A stretch of DNA of 64,000 bases from Haloprofundus marisrubri (GTDB lineage Archaea; Halobacteriota; Halobacteria; Halobacteriales; Haloferacaceae). Under the pieces are notes generated by a model. That model was not told the origin of the DNA. It did no database searches and saw nothing but the letters and a program-made list of their open reading frames with translations. Numbering within the stretch: position 1 is the first letter of the stretch; each line of letters opens with the position of its first letter. Position numbers and translations under genes: made by a program. The DNA lies in contig NZ_LOPU01000029.1 in NCBI RefSeq assembly GCF_001469955.1, positions 744,001 through 808,000 of the forward strand, written 5' to 3'. This document shows positions 7,969 to 16,243 of the stretch, piece by piece.

Positions 7969-8571
7969 ATGAGTACGAATTCGAGCGGTACGGGGTCGGA
8001 AGCGACCACCGCCGAAGACGAGGTTCACAAGAACGCCCGTCAGAACGTCGTCGCCGTCGACGAGAACGACGAGAAGCAAGAGGTCGTCAACCGCCTCACC
8101 GCCCACACCGGCGACGGCATCCGCCACCGGGCGTTCACCGCACTCGTCTTCGACCACCAAGGCCGAATCCTCCTCGGCCAGCGTTCGCCCACCAAGCGCC
8201 TCTGGGACACCCACTGGGACGGCACCGTCGCCTCCCACCCCGAGGACGGTCAGAGTCAGGAGGAAGCGACCCGTCAGCGCCTCGAAGACGAACTCGGCGT
8301 CACGCCCGACCAGTACTCGGACCTCCGCGTGACGGACAAGTTCGAGTACAAGCGCTACTACCCGTCTGTCTCCGGTGCCGACGGCGTCGAGTGGGAGGTC
8401 TGCTCGGTGCTGAAACTGACGCTCGACGACGTGAGCCTCGACCCCGACGAGGACGAAATCGCCGGCCTGCTCTGGGTCGACTACGAACATCTCCACCAAC
8501 ACCCCGACTGGTACCGCCAACTGCGTCTCTGCCCGTGGTTCGAGATTGCGATGCGCCGCGATTTGGACTGA
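7969..8571 (+). CDS. idi: Isopentenyl-diphosphate delta-isomerase, type 1
   Basis: The product has 200 residues, normal for the family. It interconverts IPP and DMAPP, supplying the starter for archaeal ether lipids, carotenoids and quinones. The Nudix-fold core shows RHRAFTALVFDHQGRILLGQRS, then TVASHP and the modified Nudix helix EEATRQRLEDELG; WEVCSVL and DEIAGLLWVDYE are typical type 1 segments. ATG 7969 was chosen because the product then begins MSTNSSG. It is followed after six bases by the JAMM gene, so the two are probably one transcript. No clear TATA box was found upstream. Confidence 0.93.
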   Translation: MSTNSSGTGSEATTAEDEVHKNARQNVVAVDENDEKQEVVNRLTAHTGDGIRHRAFTALVFDHQGRILLGQRSPTKRLWDTHWDGTVASHPEDGQSQEEATRQRLEDELGVTPDQYSDLRVTDKFEYKRYYPSVSGADGVEWEVCSVLKLTLDDVSLDPDEDEIAGLLWVDYEHLHQHPDWYRQLRLCPWFEIAMRRDLD

Positions 8572-8577
8572 ACCTCG

Positions 8578-9012
8578 ATGCCGTCGTCACACCTCTCTCT
8601 GTCGACGGCGGCTGCCGACTCGATTTTCTCGCACGCCCGTGACGGCGCGAGTGGCGACACTCCGAGAGAGGTCTGCGGCGTGTTGGTCGGCGACCGAGGC
8701 GACGAGAACACACCCGACACCGTGACCGGCGTCCGCCGAGTGCCGAACGTCGCTGCGGACCCACGAACACGCTACGAACTCGACCCAGAAACGACGCTCG
8801 AAGCTATCGAGTCGGCCGAAAACGCGGGGCGCGACGTGGTCGGCTTCTACCACTCCCATCCCGAGAGTCCGGCGCGGCCGAGCGAAACTGATAGAAAAGA
8901 AGCGACGTGGAAGGGGTACGTCTACCTCATCGTCTCGCCTCGAAACGACGAGATACGGGCGTGGCGTTGGAGCGGCGAGCGCTTCGAGACGCTCGGCGTA
9001 GAGACTGAGTGA
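8578..9012 (+). CDS. JAMM/Mov34-type metalloprotease (desampylase-like)
   Basis: The product has 144 residues and consists almost only of the JAMM domain. All zinc ligands and catalytic residues are visible: Glu31 (REVCGVL), His92 and His94 (HSHP), Ser102 and Asp105, matching HxHx7SxxD. In Haloferax volcanii a similar single-domain enzyme, HvJAMM1, cleaves the ubiquitin-like SAMP proteins from their targets and from MoaE; the same role is a strong inference here. It lies six bases after idi. A 20-bp perfect palindrome overlaps the stop codon. Confidence 0.88.
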   Translation: MPSSHLSLSTAAADSIFSHARDGASGDTPREVCGVLVGDRGDENTPDTVTGVRRVPNVAADPRTRYELDPETTLEAIESAENAGRDVVGFYHSHPESPARPSETDRKEATWKGYVYLIVSPRNDEIRAWRWSGERFETLGVETE

Positions 9013-9031
9013 TGGTCGATAAATCGACCAT
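9012..9031. repeat. Perfect 20-bp palindrome (9-bp arms, AA centre)
   Basis: ATGGTCGAT-AA-ATCGACCAT begins at the last base of the JAMM stop codon. It is followed by an AT-rich stretch containing a TATA-like AAAATATAA (9042-9050). It could fold as a terminator hairpin for idi-JAMM or act as an operator for the membrane-protein gene at 9089. Confidence 0.7.
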
Positions 9032-9088
9032 ATTAGTTTCAAAAATATAATAAACAGCGTCCCGAGAGTCACGACCGGTCCGTTCGAG

Positions 9089-9517
9089 ATGCGCTTCACC
9101 TCCAGAGAGTTGGCGAAAGCGGTGGCAGCAATCCTCCCGTGTTGGATGATTATCGGTGCATTTGCGAGTGTACTGATGGTGTCTTCGATTGGCTTAGCAG
9201 TACTGGCTGTTGCGTATCCAGCAAGTGTACTGGCTACGCCTCTACTGATGCTCTACAAGGACATCTCGTTGCGCAAGTTCACGCTCTTCTCGGTAGTCGT
9301 GTTCTGTCTGATGATTTTCGTCCGCGTCCTCGTACTCCAAATTCTCTCGTCGCCGCTGCTCGCCGACCCACTCTGGGGTACCTCAAAGACCCTACTGTCG
9401 TTCGTTGTGGTGGTACTCGTCCAGCACTCACTCATCGCCCTGTCCTGTGCGTTGGTGCTCGCCGGTGCGTACGTAGCTACGTTCCGCTTGCTTCCCCGGG
9501 TGCAAAGCGCAATCTGA
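9089..9517 (+). CDS. Small integral membrane protein, unknown function
   Basis: The product has 142 residues. Four hydrophobic stretches are visible: about 10-30, 33-55, 64-85 and 100-130, so it should span the membrane four times. No catalytic or transport motif is seen. Codon use is noticeably less GC-rich than in neighbouring genes, which may mean acquisition or weak constraint. A TATA-like element near 9042-9050 predicts a 5' leader of about 15-20 bases. It stands alone between the JAMM protease and the SDR gene; I do not recognise it. Confidence 0.55.
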   Translation: MRFTSRELAKAVAAILPCWMIIGAFASVLMVSSIGLAVLAVAYPASVLATPLLMLYKDISLRKFTLFSVVVFCLMIFVRVLVLQILSSPLLADPLWGTSKTLLSFVVVVLVQHSLIALSCALVLAGAYVATFRLLPRVQSAI

Positions 9518-9695
9518 CCACTGAATGACGCAGTTGCCGACTGACGAATCCCGCCCGAATCCTCGATTTGTCCGCACGAACGATGTCGCCTTCTGACTCA
9601 GCGGCGACATACACCACTGTCACGCCGAAGAAGTCCGACCAGACCCGGCAAGAATTCAAAAACCCCTAACCACCCGCACGACCAACCGCCAGTAG

Positions 9696-10400
9696 ATGAC
9701 TCCCGACCCCGAGTTGTACGACTCGCTGGACGGACAGGTAGCGCTCGTTACCGGCGCGAACCGCGGTATCGGCCGGGAAATCGCCGCCGAACTGACGAAC
9801 CTCGGCGCGACGGTGTACGCCGGTGTGCGGAGCGCCAGCCACGAGATTCCAGACGACCAGCGCCGCGTCCTCCTCGACGTGACCCAAGAGGGCGACGTCC
9901 ACGAGGCGATGGCGACCATCGACGACGACGAAGGCCAACTGGATATCCTCGTCAACAACGCGGGCGTCATCGGCCCGAGCGAGTCGCTCTCGGCGTCGCG
10001 GACACCCGAACTCGACCGGACGCTGGCGACGAATCTCCGCGGGCCGATGCTCGTCACGAAGTACGCGCTGCCGGCGCTCACGGCCGAACCGGGTGGCCGT
10101 GTCGTCAATCTCTCGTCGGGGATGGGTGCACTCGGTGAAGCGCAGTCCGGCGGGTCGGCGGCCTACCGAATCTCGAAAACGGGCCTCAACGGGTTGACCG
10201 CGTATCTCCACGGCGAGTACGGAAACGATGGGTTGCTTGCCAACTCGGTCTGTCCCGGGTGGGTCCGGACGGAGATGGGTGGTGAGGACGCGAGCAGGCC
10301 GGTCGAAAAGGGAGCCGAGACGCCCGTGTGGCTCTGTCGGTTCCGACCCGAAAGTCCCGCCGGGAAGTTCTGGCGCGACAAGCAGGTCATCGACTGGTAA
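9696..10400 (+). CDS. Short-chain dehydrogenase/reductase (SDR)
   Basis: The product has 234 residues, a classical SDR. The Rossmann motif TGANRGIG is at 19-26, NNAG at 87-90, the catalytic Ser in NLSSGMG at 140-141, and Tyr157/Lys161 in YRISK. The segment VCPGWVRTEMGG follows, as usual. It likely oxidises or reduces a small alcohol or carbonyl with NAD(P)(H); the substrate cannot be inferred. It converges on the epoxide-hydrolase-like gene. Confidence 0.88.
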   Translation: MTPDPELYDSLDGQVALVTGANRGIGREIAAELTNLGATVYAGVRSASHEIPDDQRRVLLDVTQEGDVHEAMATIDDDEGQLDILVNNAGVIGPSESLSASRTPELDRTLATNLRGPMLVTKYALPALTAEPGGRVVNLSSGMGALGEAQSGGSAAYRISKTGLNGLTAYLHGEYGNDGLLANSVCPGWVRTEMGGEDASRPVEKGAETPVWLCRFRPESPAGKFWRDKQVIDW

Positions 10401-10434
10401 CGGGCGGTATCGAAAACGGGACCGGCGATTCCAG

Positions 10435-11331
10435 TTACTCGGCGAGGAACTCTTTCAGCAACTGACTCACGCGGACGGGGTGCTCGTGTTGGACCCAGTG
10501 GGTCGCGTCGTCGAGCATCACCAGTCGGCCGTGTTCGCACATATCGACGCTCTCGCGAGCCATCGACTTTTTGAGGAACTGGTCTTTCGCCCCCCAGATG
10601 ACGAGCGTCGGCGGTTTGACGTGGCCGTTTTCGGGGTTTGGACGCGAGCGGGCGACGGCTCGATACCAGTTCACCATGCCCGTGAACGCGCCGGGTTGCC
10701 CCCACGCCTGCCGGTAGCGTTCGAAGTCGGACCGCGAGAACGTCCCCGGTTCGCTCGACTGGCGCATCGTCCGAACGAGCAGTCGGAAGTCGCCGGCCTT
10801 CGACAACCGTTCGGGCACCTGCGGTACTTGGAAGAAACCCATATACCAACTGCGAAGCTTCTGGCTGACGCTGCGCTTGAGCGTCCGACGGAACACCGTT
10901 GGATGCGGGACGTTGATGATGCCGAGGTGGTCGACTCTGTCGGGGTAGTGAAGTGCGACCCACCACGCGACGGCCGCGCCCCAGTCGTGGCCGACGACGG
11001 CGGCAGTGTCGCGTCCGAGTGCGTCGAGGAGACCGACCACGTCGGCGGCGAGTTCGTCGATGTCGTACGCCGAGAGGTCGTCGGGTTTGTCGCTGAGGTT
11101 GTAGCCGCGCTGGTCGGGGACGACCACTCGGAACCCCGCGTTTGCGAGCGGCCGAATCTGGTCGTGCCAGCCGTACCAGAACTCCGGAAAGCCGTGGAGC
11201 AACACGACGAGTGGGCCGTCTTCGGGGCCGGCCTGAACCGTGTGCAATCGAATCCCGTTCGTCTCGACGTACGTCGACTCGCCGGGAACGTCGGTGACCG
11301 GTGCGGTCTCTGTGTCGGTGTCGCTGGCCAT
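10435..11331 (-). CDS. Alpha/beta hydrolase, epoxide-hydrolase/haloalkane-dehalogenase-like
   Basis: The product has 298 residues. HGFPEFWYGW supplies the oxyanion-hole HG motif, GYNLSDKP matches epoxide hydrolases, the nucleophile is Asp in GHDWGA, and the catalytic His is in DATHWVQHE. The Asp rather than Ser nucleophile separates it from esterases. The likely reaction is hydrolysis of an epoxide or similar electrophile. ATG 11331 is preferred over GTG 11337, which overlaps the upstream stop; the gap to the DUF4864-like gene is then only two bases, so the pair is one transcriptional unit. Confidence 0.87.
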   Translation of the reverse strand: MASDTDTETAPVTDVPGESTYVETNGIRLHTVQAGPEDGPLVVLLHGFPEFWYGWHDQIRPLANAGFRVVVPDQRGYNLSDKPDDLSAYDIDELAADVVGLLDALGRDTAAVVGHDWGAAVAWWVALHYPDRVDHLGIINVPHPTVFRRTLKRSVSQKLRSWYMGFFQVPQVPERLSKAGDFRLLVRTMRQSSEPGTFSRSDFERYRQAWGQPGAFTGMVNWYRAVARSRPNPENGHVKPPTLVIWGAKDQFLKKSMARESVDMCEHGRLVMLDDATHWVQHEHPVRVSQLLKEFLAE

Positions 11332-11333
11332 CG

Positions 11334-11738
11334 TCACTCCATCGGGACGATGTCGTCGGTCAGCCAGCAGCCGTCGTGCTCGCCGCCGCGTTGACGCGAC
11401 AGTCGGAACTCGTAGCGGACTTCTTCGCCGTCGGGTGTGACGACGACGACTTCCTGTCTGGCGGTGTCGCCGCTGACTTCGACAGGCGTCGTCGCCGCCC
11501 GGTCGTAGTCCAAAAGCGGTCGGTACACGTCGCTTCGGGCCGCTCGGGTGAAGCGTTCGAGCGACCCGGAGGCACGTCGGCGCTTCGCGGACGCGAACGC
11601 GTACGTCGTCTCGATACCGCTGCCGAGATACGGGTTGTCGTTGCGTTCGAGGCTCTCCAGTTGGAGTTCAACGACCTCCGCAGGCGAACGCTCCGGGGTC
11701 GGTCGCGGAAGCCCGTGGCGTCGATACTGCTCGTTCAT
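11334..11738 (-). CDS. DUF4864-like protein
   Basis: The product has 134 residues. The central region (TTYAFASAKRRRASGSLERFTRAARSD, then YRPLL) resembles DUF4864, a small family with an NTF2/cystatin-like alpha-beta roll and no known activity. No signal peptide or membrane segment is seen. It is immediately upstream of the epoxide-hydrolase-like gene and probably shares its transcript, so a supporting role in the same process is possible but not shown. Confidence 0.6.
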   Translation of the reverse strand: MNEQYRRHGLPRPTPERSPAEVVELQLESLERNDNPYLGSGIETTYAFASAKRRRASGSLERFTRAARSDVYRPLLDYDRAATTPVEVSGDTARQEVVVVTPDGEEVRYEFRLSRQRGGEHDGCWLTDDIVPME

Positions 11739-11783
11739 GAACTACGTACGGCGTACGTCTCCAAATAGCTGCTTGCCGCGAGA

Positions 11784-12140
11784 CTACTTCTCACCGCGCG
11801 TCGCGGCCGTCATCGACCACACCGCGGTCAAGCCGAGGATGAGCGCCGGAACCAACGGCAGCGCGAGCATCGCGGCGAAAAACGAGAGGCCGAGTTCGCC
11901 GGGTGCGCCGGGGACGAGGTAGATGACCCCGGGAACGACGAGAAACGAGAGAACGACGGCGGCGACGAGCGCCCACCCGCGGTCGCCGAATCCCGAGGGT
12001 TCGGGTTCCGTGCGGGGTTCGCCGTCGGGGCGATGAACGTACCCACCGTCGGACGCAGTCCGACCTGCTCGTGACTCCTCCGAGCCACGACTTCCCTCGG
12101 TTTCTTTCTCCGCGGACGAATCCTCGCTACTCGTACTCAC
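11784..12140 (-). CDS. Small membrane protein, two membrane segments
   Basis: The product has 118 residues. The first 50 are polar, acidic and probably disordered in the cytoplasm (Ser/Glu-rich, then DGGYVHRPDGEPRTEPEP). Two hydrophobic segments follow (WALVAAVVLSFLVVPGVIYLV and LSFFAAMLALPLVPALILGLTAVW). The start codon overlaps the end of the upstream dehydrogenase gene by 14 bases, so they are translated from one message. It is a conserved-looking haloarchaeal type with no function that I recognise. Confidence 0.6.
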   Translation of the reverse strand: MSTSSEDSSAEKETEGSRGSEESRAGRTASDGGYVHRPDGEPRTEPEPSGFGDRGWALVAAVVLSFLVVPGVIYLVPGAPGELGLSFFAAMLALPLVPALILGLTAVWSMTAATRGEK

Positions 12141-13170
12141 TGTCGGGTATTACGACTACCTTGCCAAAGCCCTCACGGTTTTCTATCATCTCGTGGGCGC
12201 GTTCGGCCTCGCTCATGGGCAGCGTCTCGCGGATACGCGGTTCGAAGGTGCCGTCCCAGACGAGTTCGAGCACGTCGTCGACCTGCCCGGGCGTCGCCAT
12301 CGTCGACCCGATAACCGACAACTGGTTCCAGAAGATGCGGTTCAGCCCTGCGCCGGGGTTGCCGCCGGTGGTCGCTCCGCAGGTGACGACGCGGCCGCCT
12401 TTGGCGAGACTCTTCAGCGAGTCGGAGTACGTCGCCTCACCGATGTGGTCGACGACCATATCGACACCGCGCTTGCCGGTCAACTCGCGGATTTCGGCGG
12501 CAAAATCGTCCTCCTCGTAGTTGATGACGTGGTCTGCGCCGCACTCTTTCGCATAGTCGAGTTTCTCCTCGGTTGAGGCGGTGGCGTACACTTCCGCGCC
12601 CGCGTAGTCGGCGATTTGAACCGCCGCGTGGCCGACACCGCCCGACGCGCCGAGGACGAGCACCTTCTCGCCGGCCTCCAACTCGCCACGGTCGATGAGC
12701 ATCCGCCACGCCGTCTGGAAGACGAGCGACGCCGACCCGGCGACCTCCCAGTCGACGTGGTCGGGAACCAAAACGAGATTCTCCTCGGGGACGACGGCTT
12801 GCTCGGCGTGGACGCCACGGACGTGTTCGCCGATGATGTGGAAGCGAACGCAGCGCGCTCTGTCACCGTCACGGCAGAACTCACACTGACCGCAGGAGAC
12901 GCCCGCGCTGACGGCGACGTGGTCACCCTCCTCGAACCGAGTGACTTTCTCGCCGACGGCTTCGACGACACCCGCCGCGTCACTCCCCGGAATGTGCGGC
13001 ATCTCCAAGTCGATGCCGGGCATCCCTTTCCGCGTCCAGATGTCGAGGTGGTTCAACGCGCCCGCCTTGACGTCGACAAGCACCTCGTCGGGTTCCGGGT
13101 CGGGGTCCGAGAACTCGCCGTACTCGATTACGTCGCGGTCGCCGTGCTCCGAGAACTGGACGGCCTTCAT
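12127..13170 (-). CDS. Zinc-binding alcohol dehydrogenase/quinone oxidoreductase family protein
   Basis: The product has 347 residues of the medium-chain dehydrogenase family. The GroES-like N-terminal domain includes GALNHLDIWTRKG, PGSDAAGVVEAVG, and the structural zinc loop CGQCEFCRDGDRARC with four Cys. The Rossmann domain has VLVLGASGGVGHAAVQIA. The N-terminal catalytic zinc Cys is absent (Asn-His in LNHLD), as in quinone-oxidoreductase-like members, so NADPH-dependent reduction is more likely than classical alcohol oxidation. ATG 13170 (MKAVQF) is the family-typical start; an upstream extension of 15 codons is rejected. Confidence 0.87.
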   Translation of the reverse strand: MKAVQFSEHGDRDVIEYGEFSDPDPEPDEVLVDVKAGALNHLDIWTRKGMPGIDLEMPHIPGSDAAGVVEAVGEKVTRFEEGDHVAVSAGVSCGQCEFCRDGDRARCVRFHIIGEHVRGVHAEQAVVPEENLVLVPDHVDWEVAGSASLVFQTAWRMLIDRGELEAGEKVLVLGASGGVGHAAVQIADYAGAEVYATASTEEKLDYAKECGADHVINYEEDDFAAEIRELTGKRGVDMVVDHIGEATYSDSLKSLAKGGRVVTCGATTGGNPGAGLNRIFWNQLSVIGSTMATPGQVDDVLELVWDGTFEPRIRETLPMSEAERAHEMIENREGFGKVVVIPDSEYE

Positions 13171-13327
13171 ACTGCGATGCAGAACCCGGCAGGTCAAAAC
13201 TGTGTGTTTCGTCAAACAACTTGCCTATAGTTCGTCATCTGTCGAACCCATCGACAGCTCCTTCCCCGGCCTTCGCGTCGCCTGCGCGTCGCCCGGAGTT
13301 TTGGTGCCCCCGGACGAATCACGGGAC

Positions 13328-14017
13328 ATGAGCGAAGACGCACACGGTCACGACGACTCCCACGACTCGGACGACGCCGACGAGGACCGACTTGGCTTCA
13401 GGTCCAATGCCGGCGACCATCACGACCACCACCATCACGACGACGACGACCATCACGACCACCACCATCACGACGACGACGACCATCACGACCACCACCA
13501 TCACGACGTCGAGACGCTCGGATACGCCGTCGTCACCGTCTCCTCGTCTCGGTCGCTCGACGACGACCCCGCGGGCGACGCCATCTCGGCGGCGTTCGAG
13601 GCGGAGGGGCACGAACTCGCCACGCGCGAACTCGTCGCCGACGAGTACGACGGCGTGCAGGGGGCGGTCAACCGTCTGGTCTCCCGCGACGACACCGACG
13701 TCGTCGTCACCACGGGCGGCACGGGGGTGACGCCCGACGACGTGACCGTAGAGGCCGTCGAACCGATTCTGGAGAAGGAACTACCCGGCTTCGGCGAACT
13801 GTTTCGGACGCTCTCGTACGACGAAATCGGGACCCGCGTCGTCGGCACCCGCACTACCGCGGGTGTTACGGACGGCGTTCCCGTGTTCTGCCTGCCCGGC
13901 AGCGAGAACGCCGCGCGTCTCGGCGCGGAGGATATCATCGTCCCCGAAGCGGGCCACCTCGCCGGGTTGTCGCGGCGCGACGACAAGAACGGAAACGGCG
14001 AAGACGACGAGGAGTGA
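13328..14017 (+). CDS. MoaB/MogA-family molybdopterin protein with N-terminal His/Asp repeat
   Basis: The product has 229 residues. From about residue 62 it is a MoCF-biosynthesis domain: YAVVTVSSSR, then the MPT/ATP-binding TTGGTGVTPDD, and LPGSENAARLG near the end. The family adenylylates molybdopterin before metal insertion. The N-terminal 60 residues are unusual: after an acidic start they carry two full copies and one partial copy of HHDHHHHDDDD (residues 31-60, 18 His). This should bind Ni, Zn, Co or Cu, and might store or sense metal. ATG 13328 is the first Met after the divergent dehydrogenase gene. The tail is acidic (NGEDDEE). Confidence 0.85.
   Translation: MSEDAHGHDDSHDSDDADEDRLGFRSNAGDHHDHHHHDDDDHHDHHHHDDDDHHDHHHHDVETLGYAVVTVSSSRSLDDDPAGDAISAAFEAEGHELATRELVADEYDGVQGAVNRLVSRDDTDVVVTTGGTGVTPDDVTVEAVEPILEKELPGFGELFRTLSYDEIGTRVVGTRTTAGVTDGVPVFCLPGSENAARLGAEDIIVPEAGHLAGLSRRDDKNGNGEDDEE
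13418..13508 (+). repeat. 33-bp tandem repeat encoding the His/Asp metal-binding segment
   Basis: Two perfect 33-base units (13418-13450 and 13451-13483) and a third partial unit of 25 bases encode HHDHHHHDDDD. The units are identical at the DNA level, so copy number may change by slippage while staying in frame. Confidence 0.9.
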
Positions 14018-14023
14018 GCGCCG

Positions 14024-16114
14024 TTACTCGGTGTTCGACGACGGTTCGGTCGACTCGTCCTCACGCGCCGGGTCGTGCGTTTCGAACCACTCGGTGAGTT
14101 CGTGAAGGCGATGGGTCGCGCGCTCGGGGTCACCGATGTTGTGGTGCTCGTCGGGGTAGACGACGAGTTTCGCGTCGACGCCGCGGTGACGGACGCTCAC
14201 GTACAACTGTTCGGCCTGTGAGGGCGGACAGCGCCAGTCCTCGCCACCGGCGGTGACGAGAAGCGGCGTGTCGATTCGGTCCACGTCGTCGATGCTCGAA
14301 ATCGCCCGATACTCCTCGGGTTTCTCCCACGGCAGGCCGATGTCGTGGACGTACCACTGGTGTAAGTCGGCGGTGCCGAACAGCGAGTAGAAGTCGTAGA
14401 TGCCGTGTTCGGGCGCGGCCGCCGCGAACATGTCGGTGCGAGTAACGACGTAGGCGGTGTTGATGCCACCCTGCGAGAATCCGGAGATGAACAGACGGTC
14501 GGCGTCGGCCCACCCGCGTTCGACGAGTTCTTGCACGCCCGAGACGATGTCGTCGGCCTCGCGCGGCCCCCACTCGCCGCGGATGGATTCGCTGAACGCG
14601 CGGCCGTAGGAGGTCGACCCCCGGTAGTTGACGTTGAAAACGACGTATCCCTTCCCGGTCCAGTAGCTGTAATCGAAGCTGAATCCGGGCGCGTCGTAGG
14701 CGGTGGGACCGCCGTGGATGTGCGCGATGACCGGATACGACTCCGCATCGGGGTCGAACTCCTCGGGAAGGTACGCCAGTCCCTCGACCTCGGTTCCGTC
14801 GCCGTTCTCGTAGTGAACGCGTTCACAGGTCGGCAGTGCGGCGTCCGACAGCAGGTCGTCGTTCAGCCGGGTCAGACGAACGGGGTCGCTCTCGTCCGGA
14901 TTCGCGGTGTCGAGCGTGTACAAGTCAGCCCCGTCGCTCGGGTGGCTCAGGCAGACGACGGCACAGTCCCCACCGACGGCGAACTGCGTAATCGTCCGGT
15001 CGGTCCCCTGATTTTCGAACACGCGCTCGGGGTCGTCTTGCTCCGCGCTGAGACGGACCAGTCGTGTCAGCGCATCGTCGCCGATGGGCGCGAGCAGTTG
15101 GTCGTTGCTCACCCATGCGGGCGCGCCGCCCCGCGAACGGGTGCGGTCCAGCGACGCGGAGACCGACCGTGGCTCAGCGCCCGCCACGTCGTCGACGACG
15201 TACACCTCGGTCGGATGGTAGGTGTTCGTCGGGTTCGCGCCGTCGAAGGCGACTCGCTCGCCCGTCGAATCCCAACAGAGGTTCGAGACGCCGAGGTCGC
15301 TGTCGGTGAGTTGTCGGAGGTCCCCACCATCTGTCGAGACGGTGTAGAGGTCCTGCTCGAACGTGTGGTCGGGGTTCTCGCCGCGGTACGACCGGAAGGC
15401 GATTCGGTCGCCTGCACCCCACGAGGGATGCAGCCCGCCGGTGCTCATCGCACCGCGCGTGTAGGCGTCGTCGAGTCGTTCGGATTCTCTGCTCTCGATG
15501 TCGACGACGAACAGGTAGCTGCGGATGTCGTCCAAAAATCCCATGCCGTCGCGCTTGTGTTGGAGGCGCGTGATTTCGACCGGTCCACCGTCGCGACGAC
15601 TGTCGAGGTACTCCTGCTGTTCCTCTGTGGGGTCGCGCGCGGCGACGACCATCCGCTCGCCGTCGGGCGAGAAGTCGAACTCTCGAACGCCTTCGTCGAA
15701 CTCGGTCACCTGACGGGCGTCGCCGCCGAGCGAGAGGTCGAACAGCCAGACTTGCGACTTCGGTTCGTCGTCGCTGCCGTCGTTTTGCGACCCATCGTCG
15801 TTCTCGCTGCTCTCGTCATCCTCGTCGTCGTTCCGACCGACGTCGAGCGCCACGTCTCGCTTACGACTCGCCAGAAACGCGAGTGTCTCTCCGTTCGGCC
15901 CCCACTTCGCCGACCCGGCGTCGGAGGCACGGGTGAGTCGGTGCGGTTTGCGACTCCCGTCGGTCGGCGCGACGAAAATCGAGGTTCGGGTCTCGTCGGC
16001 GTCGGGGTCGCTCTCGGCGACGACGAACGCGACGCGCTCGCCGGTCGGCGAGACGGCGACGCCGCGGATTCGTCGGAGGTCGTAGAAATCGTCGAGTTCG
16101 AGCGGGTCTGCCAT
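14024..16114 (-). CDS. S9 family serine peptidase (acylaminoacyl/prolyl oligopeptidase type)
   Basis: The product has 696 residues. The N-terminal 400 residues form a beta-propeller of PD40-like repeats (VAVSPTGERVAFVV, DFSPDGERMVVAAR) with an acidic insert rich in Asp and Asn. The C-terminal alpha/beta hydrolase domain carries HGGPTAYDAPGFS, nucleophile Ser in ISGFSQGG, Asp in AGGEDWRCPP, and His in YPDEHHNIG. Such enzymes cleave short peptides or remove acylated residues in the cytoplasm. ATG 16114 (MADPLELDDF) is eight codons inside the open frame. It ends seven bases from the MogA gene, in convergent orientation. Confidence 0.88.
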   Translation of the reverse strand: MADPLELDDFYDLRRIRGVAVSPTGERVAFVVAESDPDADETRTSIFVAPTDGSRKPHRLTRASDAGSAKWGPNGETLAFLASRKRDVALDVGRNDDEDDESSENDDGSQNDGSDDEPKSQVWLFDLSLGGDARQVTEFDEGVREFDFSPDGERMVVAARDPTEEQQEYLDSRRDGGPVEITRLQHKRDGMGFLDDIRSYLFVVDIESRESERLDDAYTRGAMSTGGLHPSWGAGDRIAFRSYRGENPDHTFEQDLYTVSTDGGDLRQLTDSDLGVSNLCWDSTGERVAFDGANPTNTYHPTEVYVVDDVAGAEPRSVSASLDRTRSRGGAPAWVSNDQLLAPIGDDALTRLVRLSAEQDDPERVFENQGTDRTITQFAVGGDCAVVCLSHPSDGADLYTLDTANPDESDPVRLTRLNDDLLSDAALPTCERVHYENGDGTEVEGLAYLPEEFDPDAESYPVIAHIHGGPTAYDAPGFSFDYSYWTGKGYVVFNVNYRGSTSYGRAFSESIRGEWGPREADDIVSGVQELVERGWADADRLFISGFSQGGINTAYVVTRTDMFAAAAPEHGIYDFYSLFGTADLHQWYVHDIGLPWEKPEEYRAISSIDDVDRIDTPLLVTAGGEDWRCPPSQAEQLYVSVRHRGVDAKLVVYPDEHHNIGDPERATHRLHELTEWFETHDPAREDESTEPSSNTE

Positions 16115-16214
16115 GCCTCCACCTCTCAACCGGACCACATGTCGGTTCTGGTCGCGGAACGGGTCGCCGGGTCAGTCCCTCGATTCGACAGCAAGCATTG
16201 TTTCGTCGCGGCGA

Positions 16215-16220
16215 TTTAAG
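16215..16220 (+). promoter_or_regulatory. TATA box of ilvD
   Basis: TTTAAG lies 24-29 bases before ATG 16244 in an otherwise GC-rich leader, consistent with a leaderless promoter. Confidence 0.55.
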
Positions 16221-16243
16221 CCGCTCCGCGGCAAGGGCGGTAC

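Noticed and set aside
13418-13508. CRISPR-like or satellite array
   Set aside because: The units are contiguous with no spacers and encode an in-frame His/Asp segment.
13319-13612. Minus-strand frame rich in Val-Met repeats opposite the MogA gene
   Set aside because: It is the antisense reading of the His/Asp repeat and has no independent promoter or start.
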